DNA from: Sisyra terminalis
Lineage: Eukaryota > Arthropoda > Insecta > Neuroptera > Sisyridae
DNA length: 64,000 nucleotides
Direction of reading: 5' to 3'
NCBI GenBank assembly: GCA_958496175.1
Contig: OY292280.1
Span: forward strand, 15,066,001 to 15,130,000
The position numbers and the translations under genes are program-made. Below are positions 26,601 to 33,930 of this stretch, one piece after another; the first letter of the stretch is position 1; each line of letters opens with the position of its first letter. The notes below the pieces were generated by a model. That model was not told the DNA's origin. It worked only from the letters and a program-made list of their open reading frames with translations, and made no database searches.

Positions 26601-29600
26601 AATTATCAATATTTTCCATACAAAACAGTTATGGTACTACAATAATAACAATTCTCAACAACAGTTAACAATGATTTTGGGAAAAAAATTTGCAAACAAT
26701 TTCATATTAATTGAACGATGGTTTTACTGGAGAATATAAATTGTTAGTTAAATAACTTAGTTGTCACGATCGGTTCTTCTTATTAAGCGATTTTTTTTCT
26801 AAAGTGGGACGATGATAGTGGCACTACCACAAATGGGAAATATGAAGAATGAATTATTTTATGAAATGAGAGAAACAAATATTTAAAAAAAATTAATAAC
26901 TAAAGGCATTGTGAAAACACGTATTTTGCAGTTTTTATTTGCATTTGAAATGAGGAAACAACAATGTATTTTTGCATTTTGTATTGAAATTGTTTTATTC
27001 ATCTATATTGTGTATCTCTAAATACTGGAATATAGTTTGCTGTTATTCAAATCAAAGGACAATGTTATGTTAAGATTATAACCAGAAATATCGGTTGCAG
27101 TTTTAATTTATGATTTTAACAAGGCCACTCACTATCAATTTGTCAATAAGTTCAATTTTTCCCGAATTTCAATATTAATGAAATTGTCTCTACTTAGTAG
27201 TCTAGCTACACTTATCGAACTTATTTACTCGAATTGGAAAACTTAAAAGTTAAAATAATGAGTTCAAACTGCAACCGATATTTCTTATTTAAATCTTAAC
27301 ATTTGATTTTTCTTTGATTTGAATCACAGCAAACTATATGCCAGTATTTAGAGATGTGCAATATAGATAAATATAACAATTTCAATACAAAATGCAAATA
27401 CTTACAATTACTTTTCCATTTCAGATGCAAATATGTACCTATTTTCAAAATACCTTTAGTTATTAATTTCTTTCAATAATTCTTAGAATAATGCATTGTT
27501 CACGTCCCCCCTTCATAGCACTCTTTCTTCTTTTTTACGCAGAAAGTTTGATAATCAAATCATTACGGAAAGTATTTCATGTTGAAAAACATCGATTTTT
27601 TTAAACAATGTATCGATAAGCATCGACGCAGGGTTTCGGTATTTTACATCGAATAAAAACATCAACGTGTTTTTTAAGTGTCAACCAACCCCCAGGCAAC
27701 ATTTTCTACTTTGTTATTAATTTAATTCTCGATATTTTTGTTAATTCAAATCTAATATCGTATAATTTTCTCTTTTGTTGGTAAATTTTCATGGAAGTCT
27801 GATTTAAGTATTCGCTAATTAAATGAAAAACGAAGAAAGACGTTTAACGTCGCTGAATATGGATAGGATAGCGCTAAAGGGAACTTGAGCCAAATTGCTT
27901 ACTGCTTTATTATGAGAAAATAAATGTTCACTTTCGAAAACATATTTTTTGTACAATGAACTTGAGTAGTATTGGAAAGATGTTATTTTCAGAAGAGAGA
28001 AAGTCCTTTCAATTTCAGAAAAATGACATTTTGGGAGTCCTTTACGAACCGGTCTGCTTTCTCATTGTCTTTAATTCTAGTATGACCTGACATCCATGCA
28101 AGTATTTCATTGTTGGATATCGCCGACTGAGTGATGAGGCTTTTTTACTCCAAATCAATTTGGAATTGATCTGTAGGGATTTCGGAACTTTTATTGTTTT
28201 ATCATGTTTTCCTTAAGATAATGCCAAACTGCGAAAACATTCTCCAACCCGACGACTATTCGTTTTCTGGGACTTTCTCTCCGTGTTCCATTATATACTT
28301 ACTCTCTTCTGTTTTTTGATTCATTAGTGAACCATACAATATCACATATGGCTAGTACCTACCAATTGATCTATTATGGACTCGAAAGGGATTACAAAAT
28401 AAAATGTTCATTACATATTGTTGCGTTTTGACTATGACATATTGACTTGGAATTGTTGATATTTATTGATGTTTAAATTTTGGGTAAGAAAATTGAAAAA
28501 TAAAGTGTTTTTGGTTTATTGGCAGGCTATGGGCATTAGAGATTGCTTTCAACAAAAGGCAATATTGGCTTGCGTGGATGAGCTGTGTAGTCCTTCTTCT
28601 TCAGACAAAACTAGCGAAATCGCTGAGCTAGCCAACGAAAAAGCAGATTGGATTGCATCTCCGAAACCACTTAGTAATCATATTTTCCGACAACAAAGCT
28701 TCAACTCTTTACAAAAATGTGATCAATGTAACAAGTATTTACGAGGAATTTTTCACCAAGGCTTCGTCTGTGAAAGTAAGGCTGCAAGCTTACAATAATA
28801 ATTGAATTTGTAATTTGATATTTTTTGTATATTTTAGATTGTGATTATACCACTCATCTGATGTGTTCGGCGACTAGTGCGTATAAACCATGTTCGGCAT
28901 CAAGTCTTATGTTACACTCCTCAATTTTACCAAACAAATCAATATTTGGAACGAATTTATGTGGTCTGTTTGACCCAAACGAAGCCGCTGCTCCGAGTTG
29001 TGTGATTGGATGGATTGAAGCATTGGAACAATATGCTGTGAACGATGCAAGTTTAGATCTTTACAAATTATATCAGTCTACATTACCGTTGGACAAGTTC
29101 AATGAAGCTAAACTCATTTTCGATAACGAAACCAATTTTTCCAACAAGGATACACTTTCTACTCATTCGCCAACAACAATAGTTGCAGTCTTAAAACATT
29201 TCCTGCGAGAACTGTCCGATTCAGTGATTCCAGTAAAATTTTACGATAGCTTCATTGAGTCCTTAAGTATGTTATTTTATAGTTGAAAACAAATTCTTTT
29301 CGCAGTAAAATAAAAGTACTTTCTCCTGGGTGTACACCATATACACCTACGATCAAACTAGTTAAACTGGTTAATTGACTAAAATTCGATTTGTAATACG
29401 TCAGGGAAACATTAGTTCAAAACTTATGTTTGGTGAATTGTATTTGACAAAATTTGATATACTTACAATATATTTTTATATTGTAACGTGTGCTTCTAAT
29501 TTTTGCGAGGGTTTATGCTGCCTTTCTAAATCAAATAATCCTATTGATGTGTTACACCAGCTATTTATTTAAAACTAAAATGATTTATTTAAACCAAACA

Positions 29601-32600
29601 ATACATTTTTACTGGTATAAGCTTCTTGGATCGGGAACGTCGAAATTTGAGAACTGGTTTCGATATTATTCCTGTACGTATGCATCCCTCGAATGCAATT
29701 TGTACGTAAATGTTGACATGTCAGAAATGAAGTAGCGACTGTTATTTTCAAATATGTATTTATATTGTAGGTATCATTTAAAATCTGTAAAATTAAATTT
29801 TCTAAATAAAGTTTACTTTGGCTCAAGTCCATTTCAGCACACCCACAATCTGGCAACGTTGCATTTTCGACTTTGTTTTAATTTAATTCGCAATTAAATC
29901 GGTCCATAATAAAAATTTAGCCACAAAACAGAGAATTATACCGCGAATTAAATTAAAAACAACATCGAAAATGCAATGTTGGCAGATTGTGGGTGTGCTA
30001 AAATGGACTTGAGACGAAAATGTATTTTTACATATTATAATATAAATACATATTTGAAAATAACCGTCACTTGTTCATTTCTGGCATATGTCAATGTTTA
30101 CGTACAAATTGCATTCGAGTGAACAATACGTATCATTCGGAATAGTTCTCTTCAGTTCTGAAAATCTCGACGTTCCTGATCCAAGCTTATACCCTTTTAC
30201 TAAAGTAACAACTATATTTAACATAACTACAGTATACTACTATTTATTTACAGCAATGACTTTGAACATATACATAATATAGAAATTGGAGAATAATATT
30301 TATTTATTGAAAGTTGAAACTTGAGATTTTTACTTCAATTTCACTTTTACTGACTCTGTCGATTCTTGTTCATATTATCAAAACCAATTCTTTCGGATAT
30401 AACTAAAGTACATTTGCAGAACAATCAAAGTGAATATCCCAACAATTTGGAGATATGTGGTTTACAGCATTTCTAGAATAATCCTTCTATGAGTGAATTC
30501 TTTTGGTTTAGGGGGACCTTGTTGCATCAACCCGTTACAATTGATTGATAATATAGTGGAAACAATTAAAAACAGAGACATGATAGGCAGAGAAATATAA
30601 ATGTCATTTCCGTTACCTATTTAAGTTGAACTACTCTATACTGAACACTTGTTGCGTTACCAATACGATAGTTTTTAACTGTTTATAAGATTTGTAAGAA
30701 TTTAAATTTGTTATACAATTTATTTTACAAAAGCTTAAGCTATATAACTGTTTATCCATCCGCAACACTAATAATTTCTATTGCATTTCGCTTTTTTTAT
30801 AAATGATAGTTGAAAAACAGGGGCGTAAGTGCATACCTTTATTCCTATGGCGTTAATGTGAAATAACAGAACGACACAATAAAGGAACATTGTCGCATAG
30901 GAATAAATATAATTTCTTAAGATAGTACAAGCGCCATGTCAACTTTCGATAACGGTTAATGGTTGTTTCTTTTGGAGTAAGCAGATTTAACACGCCGAAA
31001 TTGATTTTTAGAAATAACACCGTCAAATTAGAATTGTTAACTATTTAACTAAATCTGAAGATAGAAATTGTACAGAAAGTTGAATACTTTGTTCAAGGGA
31101 TATGAGATCAAACTAAACATGTTGTCCGGTTTGGGTTGTTCAATTAAGAATTTCACTTGCATTTTTTCTGATATACTACAAATCTCCCATGTGTATTTGT
31201 TTTTCTTCTAAATTTATGAGTTTTGAAGTAGATAACATGCATTTCACTCGAGTTTCATTCACGTTGTTATGATTTGTCGAATACATAAAATAGTAGGAAC
31301 TTGAGGTCTTAGTGGTTAAACACCGGATGCGACATTGTCATCAGGAATGGTTTTTAATGGTAATTTTGAAGAGAAATAAAAACTATTATTCCTCAAGTGA
31401 TAATATTTTTATCGCTTCAAGGTAAATGTTTCAAAGTACATTACTTTTCACATTGTTTTGCGTTTTGGTAAAGTAATTCGGTTTTTACAATTGACGTAAT
31501 TTACAACTTATGCTAGATAAGCGACAAGGACAGATCGGCAAATTTGTTTTTTCTTCTTGTTTTAATTTTACTGCGGAAAGAAATATTCTTTTTACTGCTA
31601 TGTTGCACTGTGAATAATACTGTTTTGTTTCGGTTCTATTAGATTCTGAAGACAATGAAGAGAAAATTCAGATAATACGGCGTTTAGTGTCGAAATTACC
31701 ACCAGCCCACAACAAAACCCTGCACTACTTGATGGCACATTTCTGCCGCATCTGTTGTTTGCAGTACCAACGAGGTTACTATGATCAACCTATTGTGTTA
31801 ATCCAAATAATTTACCCAATTTTAATACGACCACCTTGGGAAAAAATAATGTAAGTTTATGATTTTTATTTTGTTGTCGACAAGTAGTGTATTGAGAAAT
31901 TGCTTTATCTTTTTAGACAAATTGTTTCTAGTACAAGAGCCCATATTAAAATAATGGAGATTTTATTAATGAATTTGGATTGGGGTGTGCTATTACCACA
32001 ATTTAAGTTACCTACAGTACCTCCACGAAGACTGACTCGAGGGCTACTGCATTCTACTCCTTTACCTACTTTGATGTCCGAACTAGACATCGCAGGGGCT
32101 TCGAATCGACCATTGTTATCAACAGTGGAACTACAAGCAGCGGAATGGTACTGGGGTGCAATCACTCGGGAGGAAGTGAACGAAAAGCTCATGGATACTC
32201 CTGATGGTACTTTCTTAGTTCGCGACGCATCGAACAAAGCTGGTGAATACACACTAACATTACGTAAAGGTGGAACGAACAAACTTATTAAAATATGGCA
32301 GAAGAACGGAAAATATGGCTTCTCCGAGCCACTAGAGTTTAACTCTGTAGTTGATTTGGTCAATTTCTATCGCCAAGTATCACTAGCTCGATACAATCCT
32401 ACATTGGAAATAAAATTATTGTATCCCGTATCTAAATTCAGCGTCGAAGAAGAAATGGCGAGTTTTATGGGTCCTGATCAACTATTGAGAACATTTGCAG
32501 AAATCACCCATGATTACGAAAGAAAAATGGTTACGTTAGATGAATTGTCGGAACAATATCAAAGTACTCGTCGTGATTTGAACATCAAACAACAAGCTCT

Positions 32601-33641
32601 TGAAGCGTTCAAAGACTCTGTGGCTATGTTCGAAGAACAACTCAAGTTGCAGGAAGAATATCAGTTTGAAGCTCAACTACACGAAATCAAAAGTCTGACA
32701 GACAACATGGATTTACTGAGACAACGGTTGAAGAGTTTGCAAGAAAGTCGGGAACAGTTGGAAGAGAATTTGCAACAACAGATTGCCTACCATCGTACTT
32801 TAGAACGAGAAATGACCTCATTGAAACCAGAAATATTCAGGTTGGCACGACAACGGGAGCGCCATGAAGGGTAAGTTAATTGGTTTCAATTCAAAAATAA
32901 TACACATCAGGGGCAATTTGAACCGTTAGTTTTAAAATCAATTTGGAGTTCATAATAAAGAAAAACGGTTTTTTTACTGTCGTGCATGTGCCATGACAAC
33001 TTGAGTCGAGAACACACACACACACAATAAGTTGTAGTCAAATATTCGTGTTTCTAAATTTGAATATTTCCCGTTTTTCCTATTGTTCAGGTTTTATTTT
33101 TGTCTTAGAGATAAATATTTTGTCGGGAGATCAAATATCATGGAACCCAAATAAAATTTTAGTAAAAGATTTTATCATCATCTAATGGGTGCATTAATTT
33201 TGTTGCAGTTGGTTGCAGAATATTGGAATTGGAGCAAGTCGAATACGGACACTTTTGCACAACAACAGTGAAGACAGTCGTGACCCAATTTCGTTGGAGA
33301 ATGAGCTGGACGTCGAGCAACTACCTCATCACAACGTAGACACGTGGCTGGTTCCCGATTGTTCCCGAGCGGATGCCGAACGGCACCTGTTGGGACGTCC
33401 TGATGGAACATTCTTGATACGACGCAGTCCTCGCACCCAATATGCACTCTCGATCATTTGTAACGGTATTGTAAACCATTGTATCATTCATATTACGGCA
33501 CGTGGTTATGGCTTTGCGGAACCATATAACATATATGATTCATTGAAATCTCTCGTTCTGCATTATGCTCAAAATTCGTTAGAAGAACACAACGGATCAT
33601 TAACCACCAGACTTCGTTACCCAGTGTTTGCAATTTATTAA
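6901..33641 (+). CDS. PIK3R1-like: PI3K class IA regulatory subunit (p85 family), long isoform, 11 coding exons
   Basis: Adaptor subunit that binds and restrains p110 PI3-kinase and recruits it to phosphotyrosine (YxxM) receptors at the plasma membrane. Exons: 6901-7123, 9824-9940, 10001-10072, 10645-10692, 23200-23303, 25541-25675, 28526-28775, 28838-29266, 31643-31850, 31917-32870, 33209-33641; every junction is GT/AG and in phase. Together they encode 990 residues: SH3 (about 7-81), C1 (122-171), Pro-rich linker (175-182), SAM (about 191-254), second C1 (285-335), RhoGAP-like BH (about 352-535), nSH2 (about 606-702, FLVRDAS), inter-SH2 coiled coil (about 703-850), cSH2 (about 893-985, FLIRRS). 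nSH2, iSH2 and cSH2 resemble p85 closely. Drosophila p60 lacks SH3 and BH; this protein has both, plus SAM and two C1 domains not found in vertebrate p85. Exon structure is inferred from sequence only. Confidence 0.93.
7124..8744. other. PI3K adaptor intron 1, proximal part
   Basis: Intronic, A+T-rich. The SH3 reading frame continues to 7389 by chance after the donor. No bounded repeat or RNA recognised. Confidence 0.5.
8745..8898. mobile_element. 154-bp MITE with 9-bp target duplication, copy 1
   Basis: Terminal inverted repeats CAAGGTTTGTAAATTACACAGG / CCTGTGTATTTTATAAACCTTG (imperfect; each written here slightly beyond 20 bases is avoided in the key core CAAGGTTT...AAACCTTG). It is flanked by a perfect 9-bp duplication GGTCGTTGT (8736-8744, 8899-8907). 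A 154-bp relative in opposite orientation lies at 37494-37647, also with a 9-bp duplication. A 9-bp duplication suggests a Mutator-like transposase, but none is encoded here. Confidence 0.85.
9824..9940 (+). CDS. PI3K adaptor exon 2: end of SH3 and acidic linker
   Basis: Acceptor ttttaag at 9823 and donor at 9941 (gtttgt, weak). 117 nt, phase 1 to phase 1. It encodes [11 protein letters not shown], which completes the last SH3 strand (p85 has TYVEYIG here), followed by an acidic linker ending [12 protein letters not shown]. Confidence 0.75.
10001..10072 (+). CDS. PI3K adaptor exon 3: first part of C1 domain 1
   Basis: 72 nt between tttgtag and ttttgtaagt, phase 1 to phase 1. It encodes the zinc ligand His122 and, twelve residues later, Cys135 of a C1 motif ([14 protein letters not shown]). 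Short exon, supported by the exact C1 spacing when joined to exons 4 and 5. Confidence 0.8.
10645..10692 (+). CDS. PI3K adaptor exon 4: middle of C1 domain 1
   Basis: 48 nt between tttttag and gaaggtaaaa. It encodes [15 protein letters not shown] with Cys138 (split codon) and Cys152. The IWG-x-GKxG stretch is typical of C1 domains. The following intron is phase 1 and about 12.5 kb long. Confidence 0.82.
10910..11248. mobile_element. Probable hAT-like MITE
   Basis: It starts CAGGGATGTGA and ends TCACATCCCTA, an 11-bp inverted repeat with one mismatch; the interior is A+T-rich with ATTAATCGATT-like blocks at both ends. The flanks share only TTAG, so the target duplication is not clear. It lies in the 12.5-kb PI3K intron. 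Confidence 0.5.
12179..12672. mobile_element. Palindromic MITE family (GGCAACGT type), diverged ~490-bp member
   Basis: The ends are inverted: TTTGGCAACGTATCATTTTC on the left matches the reverse complement of the right end (GAAAATGAGCCGTTGTCAGA). Both are followed inward by TATTTTGTT-TTAATT. It belongs with the elements at 13274, 13455, 29822 and 40559. Confidence 0.55.
13274..13402. mobile_element. Palindromic MITE, short degraded member
   Basis: The left end (ATAACGTTGTATTTTCTATT) and right end (ATATGCAACGTTGCCACATA) are imperfect inverted repeats of the GGCAACGT family. A long poly-T run (about 13328-13350) sits in the middle. Confidence 0.45.
13455..13671. mobile_element. Palindromic MITE, 217-bp solo copy
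   Basis: It begins TCAAGTCTATTTTAGCACAC and ends in the inverted equivalent (TTAAAATGGCCTTGA). Internal arms contain CCACAATCTGGCAACGTT and its complement. The same unit is nested inside the larger elements at 29618 and 40371, so this copy shows it is an independent family. Confidence 0.7.
14494..16057. mobile_element. hAT-type non-autonomous element, 1564 bp, copy 2
   Basis: Same orientation and structure as the element at 4458-6019, with the same CAGTGGCGTGCAC start, CACGCCACTG end and internal foldback. By eye most of the length is highly similar. The immediate flanks (CACATAAG and GTTGGGGG) do not match, so no target duplication survives. A minus frame at 15593-15850 parallels the one in copy 1 but has many substitutions in its N-terminal half. 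Confidence 0.85.
16058..18700. other. PI3K intron segment, somewhat less A+T-rich, no exon proven
   Basis: Between the hAT elements the sequence at about 16100-17700 is less A+T-rich and could hold a noncoding first exon or promoter for the 22431 isoform. No element proves this. The 123-codon frame at 17938-18309 is low-complexity and hydrophobic without family features. A (TAG)n microsatellite is at 17790-17828. Confidence 0.3.
17790..17828. repeat. (GTA)n trinucleotide microsatellite
   Basis: About 13 uninterrupted GTA/TAG units within the PI3K intron. Confidence 0.95.
18710..19179. mobile_element. hAT MITE, 470 bp, with perfect 8-bp target duplication
   Basis: Inverted ends CAGAGAAGAGAGACTTATAT / ATATAAGTCTCTCTTCTCTG are perfect over about 20 bp. 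Flanking 8-bp duplication GTGTGAAC at 18702-18709 and 19180-19187. No coding capacity. Lies in the PI3K intron. Confidence 0.9.
19188..22430. other. PI3K intron upstream of the alternative first exon
   Basis: A+T-rich. It holds a TA-rich microsatellite (22234-22264). The region just upstream of 22431 is the candidate promoter/5' UTR for isoform B, but no core promoter motif can be assigned with confidence. Confidence 0.4.
22234..22264. repeat. (TA)n/TATG microsatellite
   Basis: Short AT-dinucleotide tract with TATG interruptions about 170 bp upstream of the isoform B start. Confidence 0.9.
22431..23303 (+). CDS. Alternative first coding exon of the PI3K adaptor (isoform B N-terminus)
   Basis: An ATG at 22431 (context aacaATGAG, A at -3) opens an uninterrupted frame of 291 codons that runs straight through the acceptor of exon 5 (23200) and shares its frame and donor (23304). 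The first ~256 residues are Ser/Thr-rich, hydrophilic and probably disordered, and the DNA is visibly less A+T-rich than the flanks. A basic motif RTRSLSF (residues 117-123) fits the AKT consensus RxRxxS-hydrophobic. Residues about 227-256 are Cys-rich. Joined to exons 6-11 it gives 1093 residues lacking SH3 and the N-terminal half of C1-1. That this is a separate promoter product is an inference; an intron inside it is possible. Confidence 0.65.
23200..23303 (+). CDS. PI3K adaptor exon 5: end of C1 domain 1 and Pro-rich linker
   Basis: Acceptor ttcggtag at 23199. A split codon G|AT gives [10 protein letters not shown], then LYLTDDTC. With exons 3-4 this gives a perfect C1 signature H-x12-C-x2-C-x13-C-x2-C-x4-H-x2-C-x7-[11 protein letters not shown] follows, a possible SH3 ligand. 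Donor aaggtaagc, phase 0. Confidence 0.88.
23304..25172. other. PI3K intron 5, no further exon recognised
   Basis: The 101-codon frame at 23497-23802 and the overlapping 62-codon frame at 23759-23947 have no family features and no matching splice phase. Otherwise A+T-rich. Confidence 0.45.
25173..25404. mobile_element. Foldback MITE, 232 bp
   Basis: The left arm starts CAAAAGTCTTATAAATTCC and contains AAGGAAATCACAAATGCTC. The right arm is its complement (GAGCATTTGTGATTTCCTTT, GGAATTTATAAGACTTTTG). A poly-T block and short spacer separate the arms. It ends about 140 bp before the SAM exon. Confidence 0.75.
25541..25675 (+). CDS. PI3K adaptor exon 6: first part of SAM domain
   Basis: 135 nt, phase 0 to phase 0, acceptor gattttcag. 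It encodes [19 protein letters not shown] followed by [20 protein letters not shown]. The W-x5-V-x2-W helix 1, the IxGxxL turn and LxxLxxxxL are SAM hallmarks. The domain continues in the next exon with [20 protein letters not shown]. Confidence 0.88.
25676..26879. other. PI3K intron 6, proximal part
   Basis: No exon recognised. The minus-strand 144-codon frame (26001-26435) lacks family features. At 26315-26336 the sequence CAGTTTGCCGACCTCTG resembles one end of a hAT element, but the other end was not found. Confidence 0.4.
26880..27480. mobile_element. Large foldback element in PI3K intron 6
   Basis: About 26885-27110 and 27262-27475 are imperfect inverted copies. Examples are ATCGGTTGCAGTTT / AAACTGCAACCGAT, AATATAGTTTGCTGT / ACAGCAAACTATAT and AATAACTAAAGGCATT / CCTTTAGTTATT. 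The spacer is about 150 bp. No target duplication was identified. Confidence 0.65.
27681..27860. mobile_element. Degraded palindromic MITE (GGCAACGT family)
   Basis: The left part (GGCAACATTTTCTACTTTGT, then ATTAATTTAATTC) and the internal TCTAATATCGTATAATTTTC match the solo element at 13455. The right end is diverged. Confidence 0.45.
28015..28140 (-). pseudogene. RNase H domain relic of a non-LTR retrotransposon
   Basis: Read on the minus strand this encodes [20 protein letters not shown] followed by DRFVKDS. This matches the family pattern WxxGHxGIxxNExADxxAK of non-LTR retrotransposon RNase H. The flanking frame has stops and shifts, so only a short broken remnant is left, in the PI3K intron just upstream of exon 7. 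Confidence 0.7.
28526..28775 (+). CDS. PI3K adaptor exon 7: SAM helix 5 and first part of C1 domain 2
   Basis: Acceptor ttggcag, donor gaaagtaagg (phase 1). It completes the SAM domain (MGI...AILACVDEL), crosses a 30-residue linker, then encodes His285, Cys298, Cys301 and Cys315 of a second C1 domain ([20 protein letters not shown]). The phase-1 donor falls in the codon after CE, exactly as in C1 domain 1. Confidence 0.9.
28838..29266 (+). CDS. PI3K adaptor exon 8: end of C1 domain 2 and first half of RhoGAP-like domain
   Basis: The split codon A|AT gives [10 protein letters not shown], then Cys335, so the last spacing is x8 instead of the usual x7. The RhoGAP-like part starts [10 protein letters not shown] (352-361) and runs through [15 protein letters not shown], matching the YLRELPEPLLP segment of the family. 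At the arginine-finger position the sequence is LDLYKLYQS, with Lys393. Donor ccttaagtat, phase 1. Confidence 0.9.
29618..30189. mobile_element. Composite MITE, 572 bp, TA-flanked, with nested MITE
   Basis: The outer ends are inverted: TAAGCTT-CTTGGATCGGGAACGTCGA on the left (core GGATCGGGAACGTCGA) and TCGACGTTCCTGATCC-AAGCTTA on the right. The arms extend inward well over 100 bp (ATTCGAGTGAACAATACG versus its left counterpart). TA dinucleotides flank both ends (29616-29617, 30190-30191), consistent with Tc1/mariner-type insertion. The centre (29822-30013) is a second palindromic MITE. Sits in PI3K intron 8. Confidence 0.8.
29822..30013. mobile_element. Nested 192-bp palindromic MITE
   Basis: It starts CTCAAGTCCATTTCAGCAC and ends GTGCTAAAATGGACTTGAG. 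Internal arms carry CACAATCTGGCAACGTTGCA and its complement. The same 192-bp insert is at 40559-40750 inside the other composite copy. Confidence 0.8.
30190..31642. other. PI3K intron 8, remainder
   Basis: A+T-rich, no exon recognised. Around 31308-31332 GGTCTTAGTGGTTAAACACC resembles a tRNA D-arm/A box, but no B box follows. Confidence 0.4.
31643..31850 (+). CDS. PI3K adaptor exon 9: second half of RhoGAP-like domain
   Basis: Acceptor ctattag, donor aatgtaagt (phase 2). It encodes [20 protein letters not shown], corresponding to the LPxxHxxTLxxLxxHL helix of RhoGAP/BH domains, and ends RPPWEKI. The RPPW start of the next segment is p85-like. Confidence 0.9.
31917..32870 (+). CDS. PI3K adaptor exon 10: nSH2 and inter-SH2 coiled coil
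   Basis: 954 nt, phase 2 to phase 2. The nSH2 begins at [17 protein letters not shown] and has FLVRDAS (phosphate-binding Arg631), YTLTLRKGG and KYGFSEPL, all close to vertebrate p85. The iSH2 is a long charged coiled coil ([18 protein letters not shown] through [18 protein letters not shown]), the p110 ABD-binding element. A minus-strand frame over 31905-32363 is a shadow. Confidence 0.97.
33209..33641 (+). CDS. PI3K adaptor exon 11: cSH2 and stop
   Basis: Acceptor ttgttgcag. It encodes the end of iSH2 ([16 protein letters not shown]), [11 protein letters not shown], then the cSH2 with [14 protein letters not shown] (Arg918), [20 protein letters not shown] and the p85-like ending YPVFAIY before TAA at 33639-33641. 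Confidence 0.97.
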
Positions 33642-33930
33642 TTTTTTGTACAGGCTGAATTTTATCTTTAATGTTTTTGAATATTTTATAAACTTAAAAC
33701 ATGTGAAACTATAATGATTTTAGACTTTATATATTATCAACCAATTTATTATTGGTATCATCCAAATATGAGAGAAATATTGTTCAATTTTCAGAGAGAA
33801 ATTATTTTATTAATCAATTGTCGTAAATAATGTAAAACTCGGACTCAGGGTCGGATAATTTCAGCTTTTTATAAAGAAAAAAAATCATAAACTTAAGCCA
33901 ATAGAAAAATAAATAAATGTGTTGTTAAAT
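33642..33930 (+). promoter_or_regulatory. PI3K adaptor 3' UTR with candidate poly(A) signal
   Basis: A+T-rich sequence after the TAA. An overlapping AATAAATAAA at about 33908-33917 is the best poly(A) signal candidate in the first 300 bp. The actual cleavage site cannot be seen from sequence. Confidence 0.4.

Noticed and set aside
30817..30835. CAGGGGCGTAAG, a possible hAT start
   Set aside because: No inverted partner end downstream.
31905..32363. 152-codon minus-strand frame
   Set aside because: It is the complement of the nSH2 exon, whose plus-strand translation is unmistakably p85.
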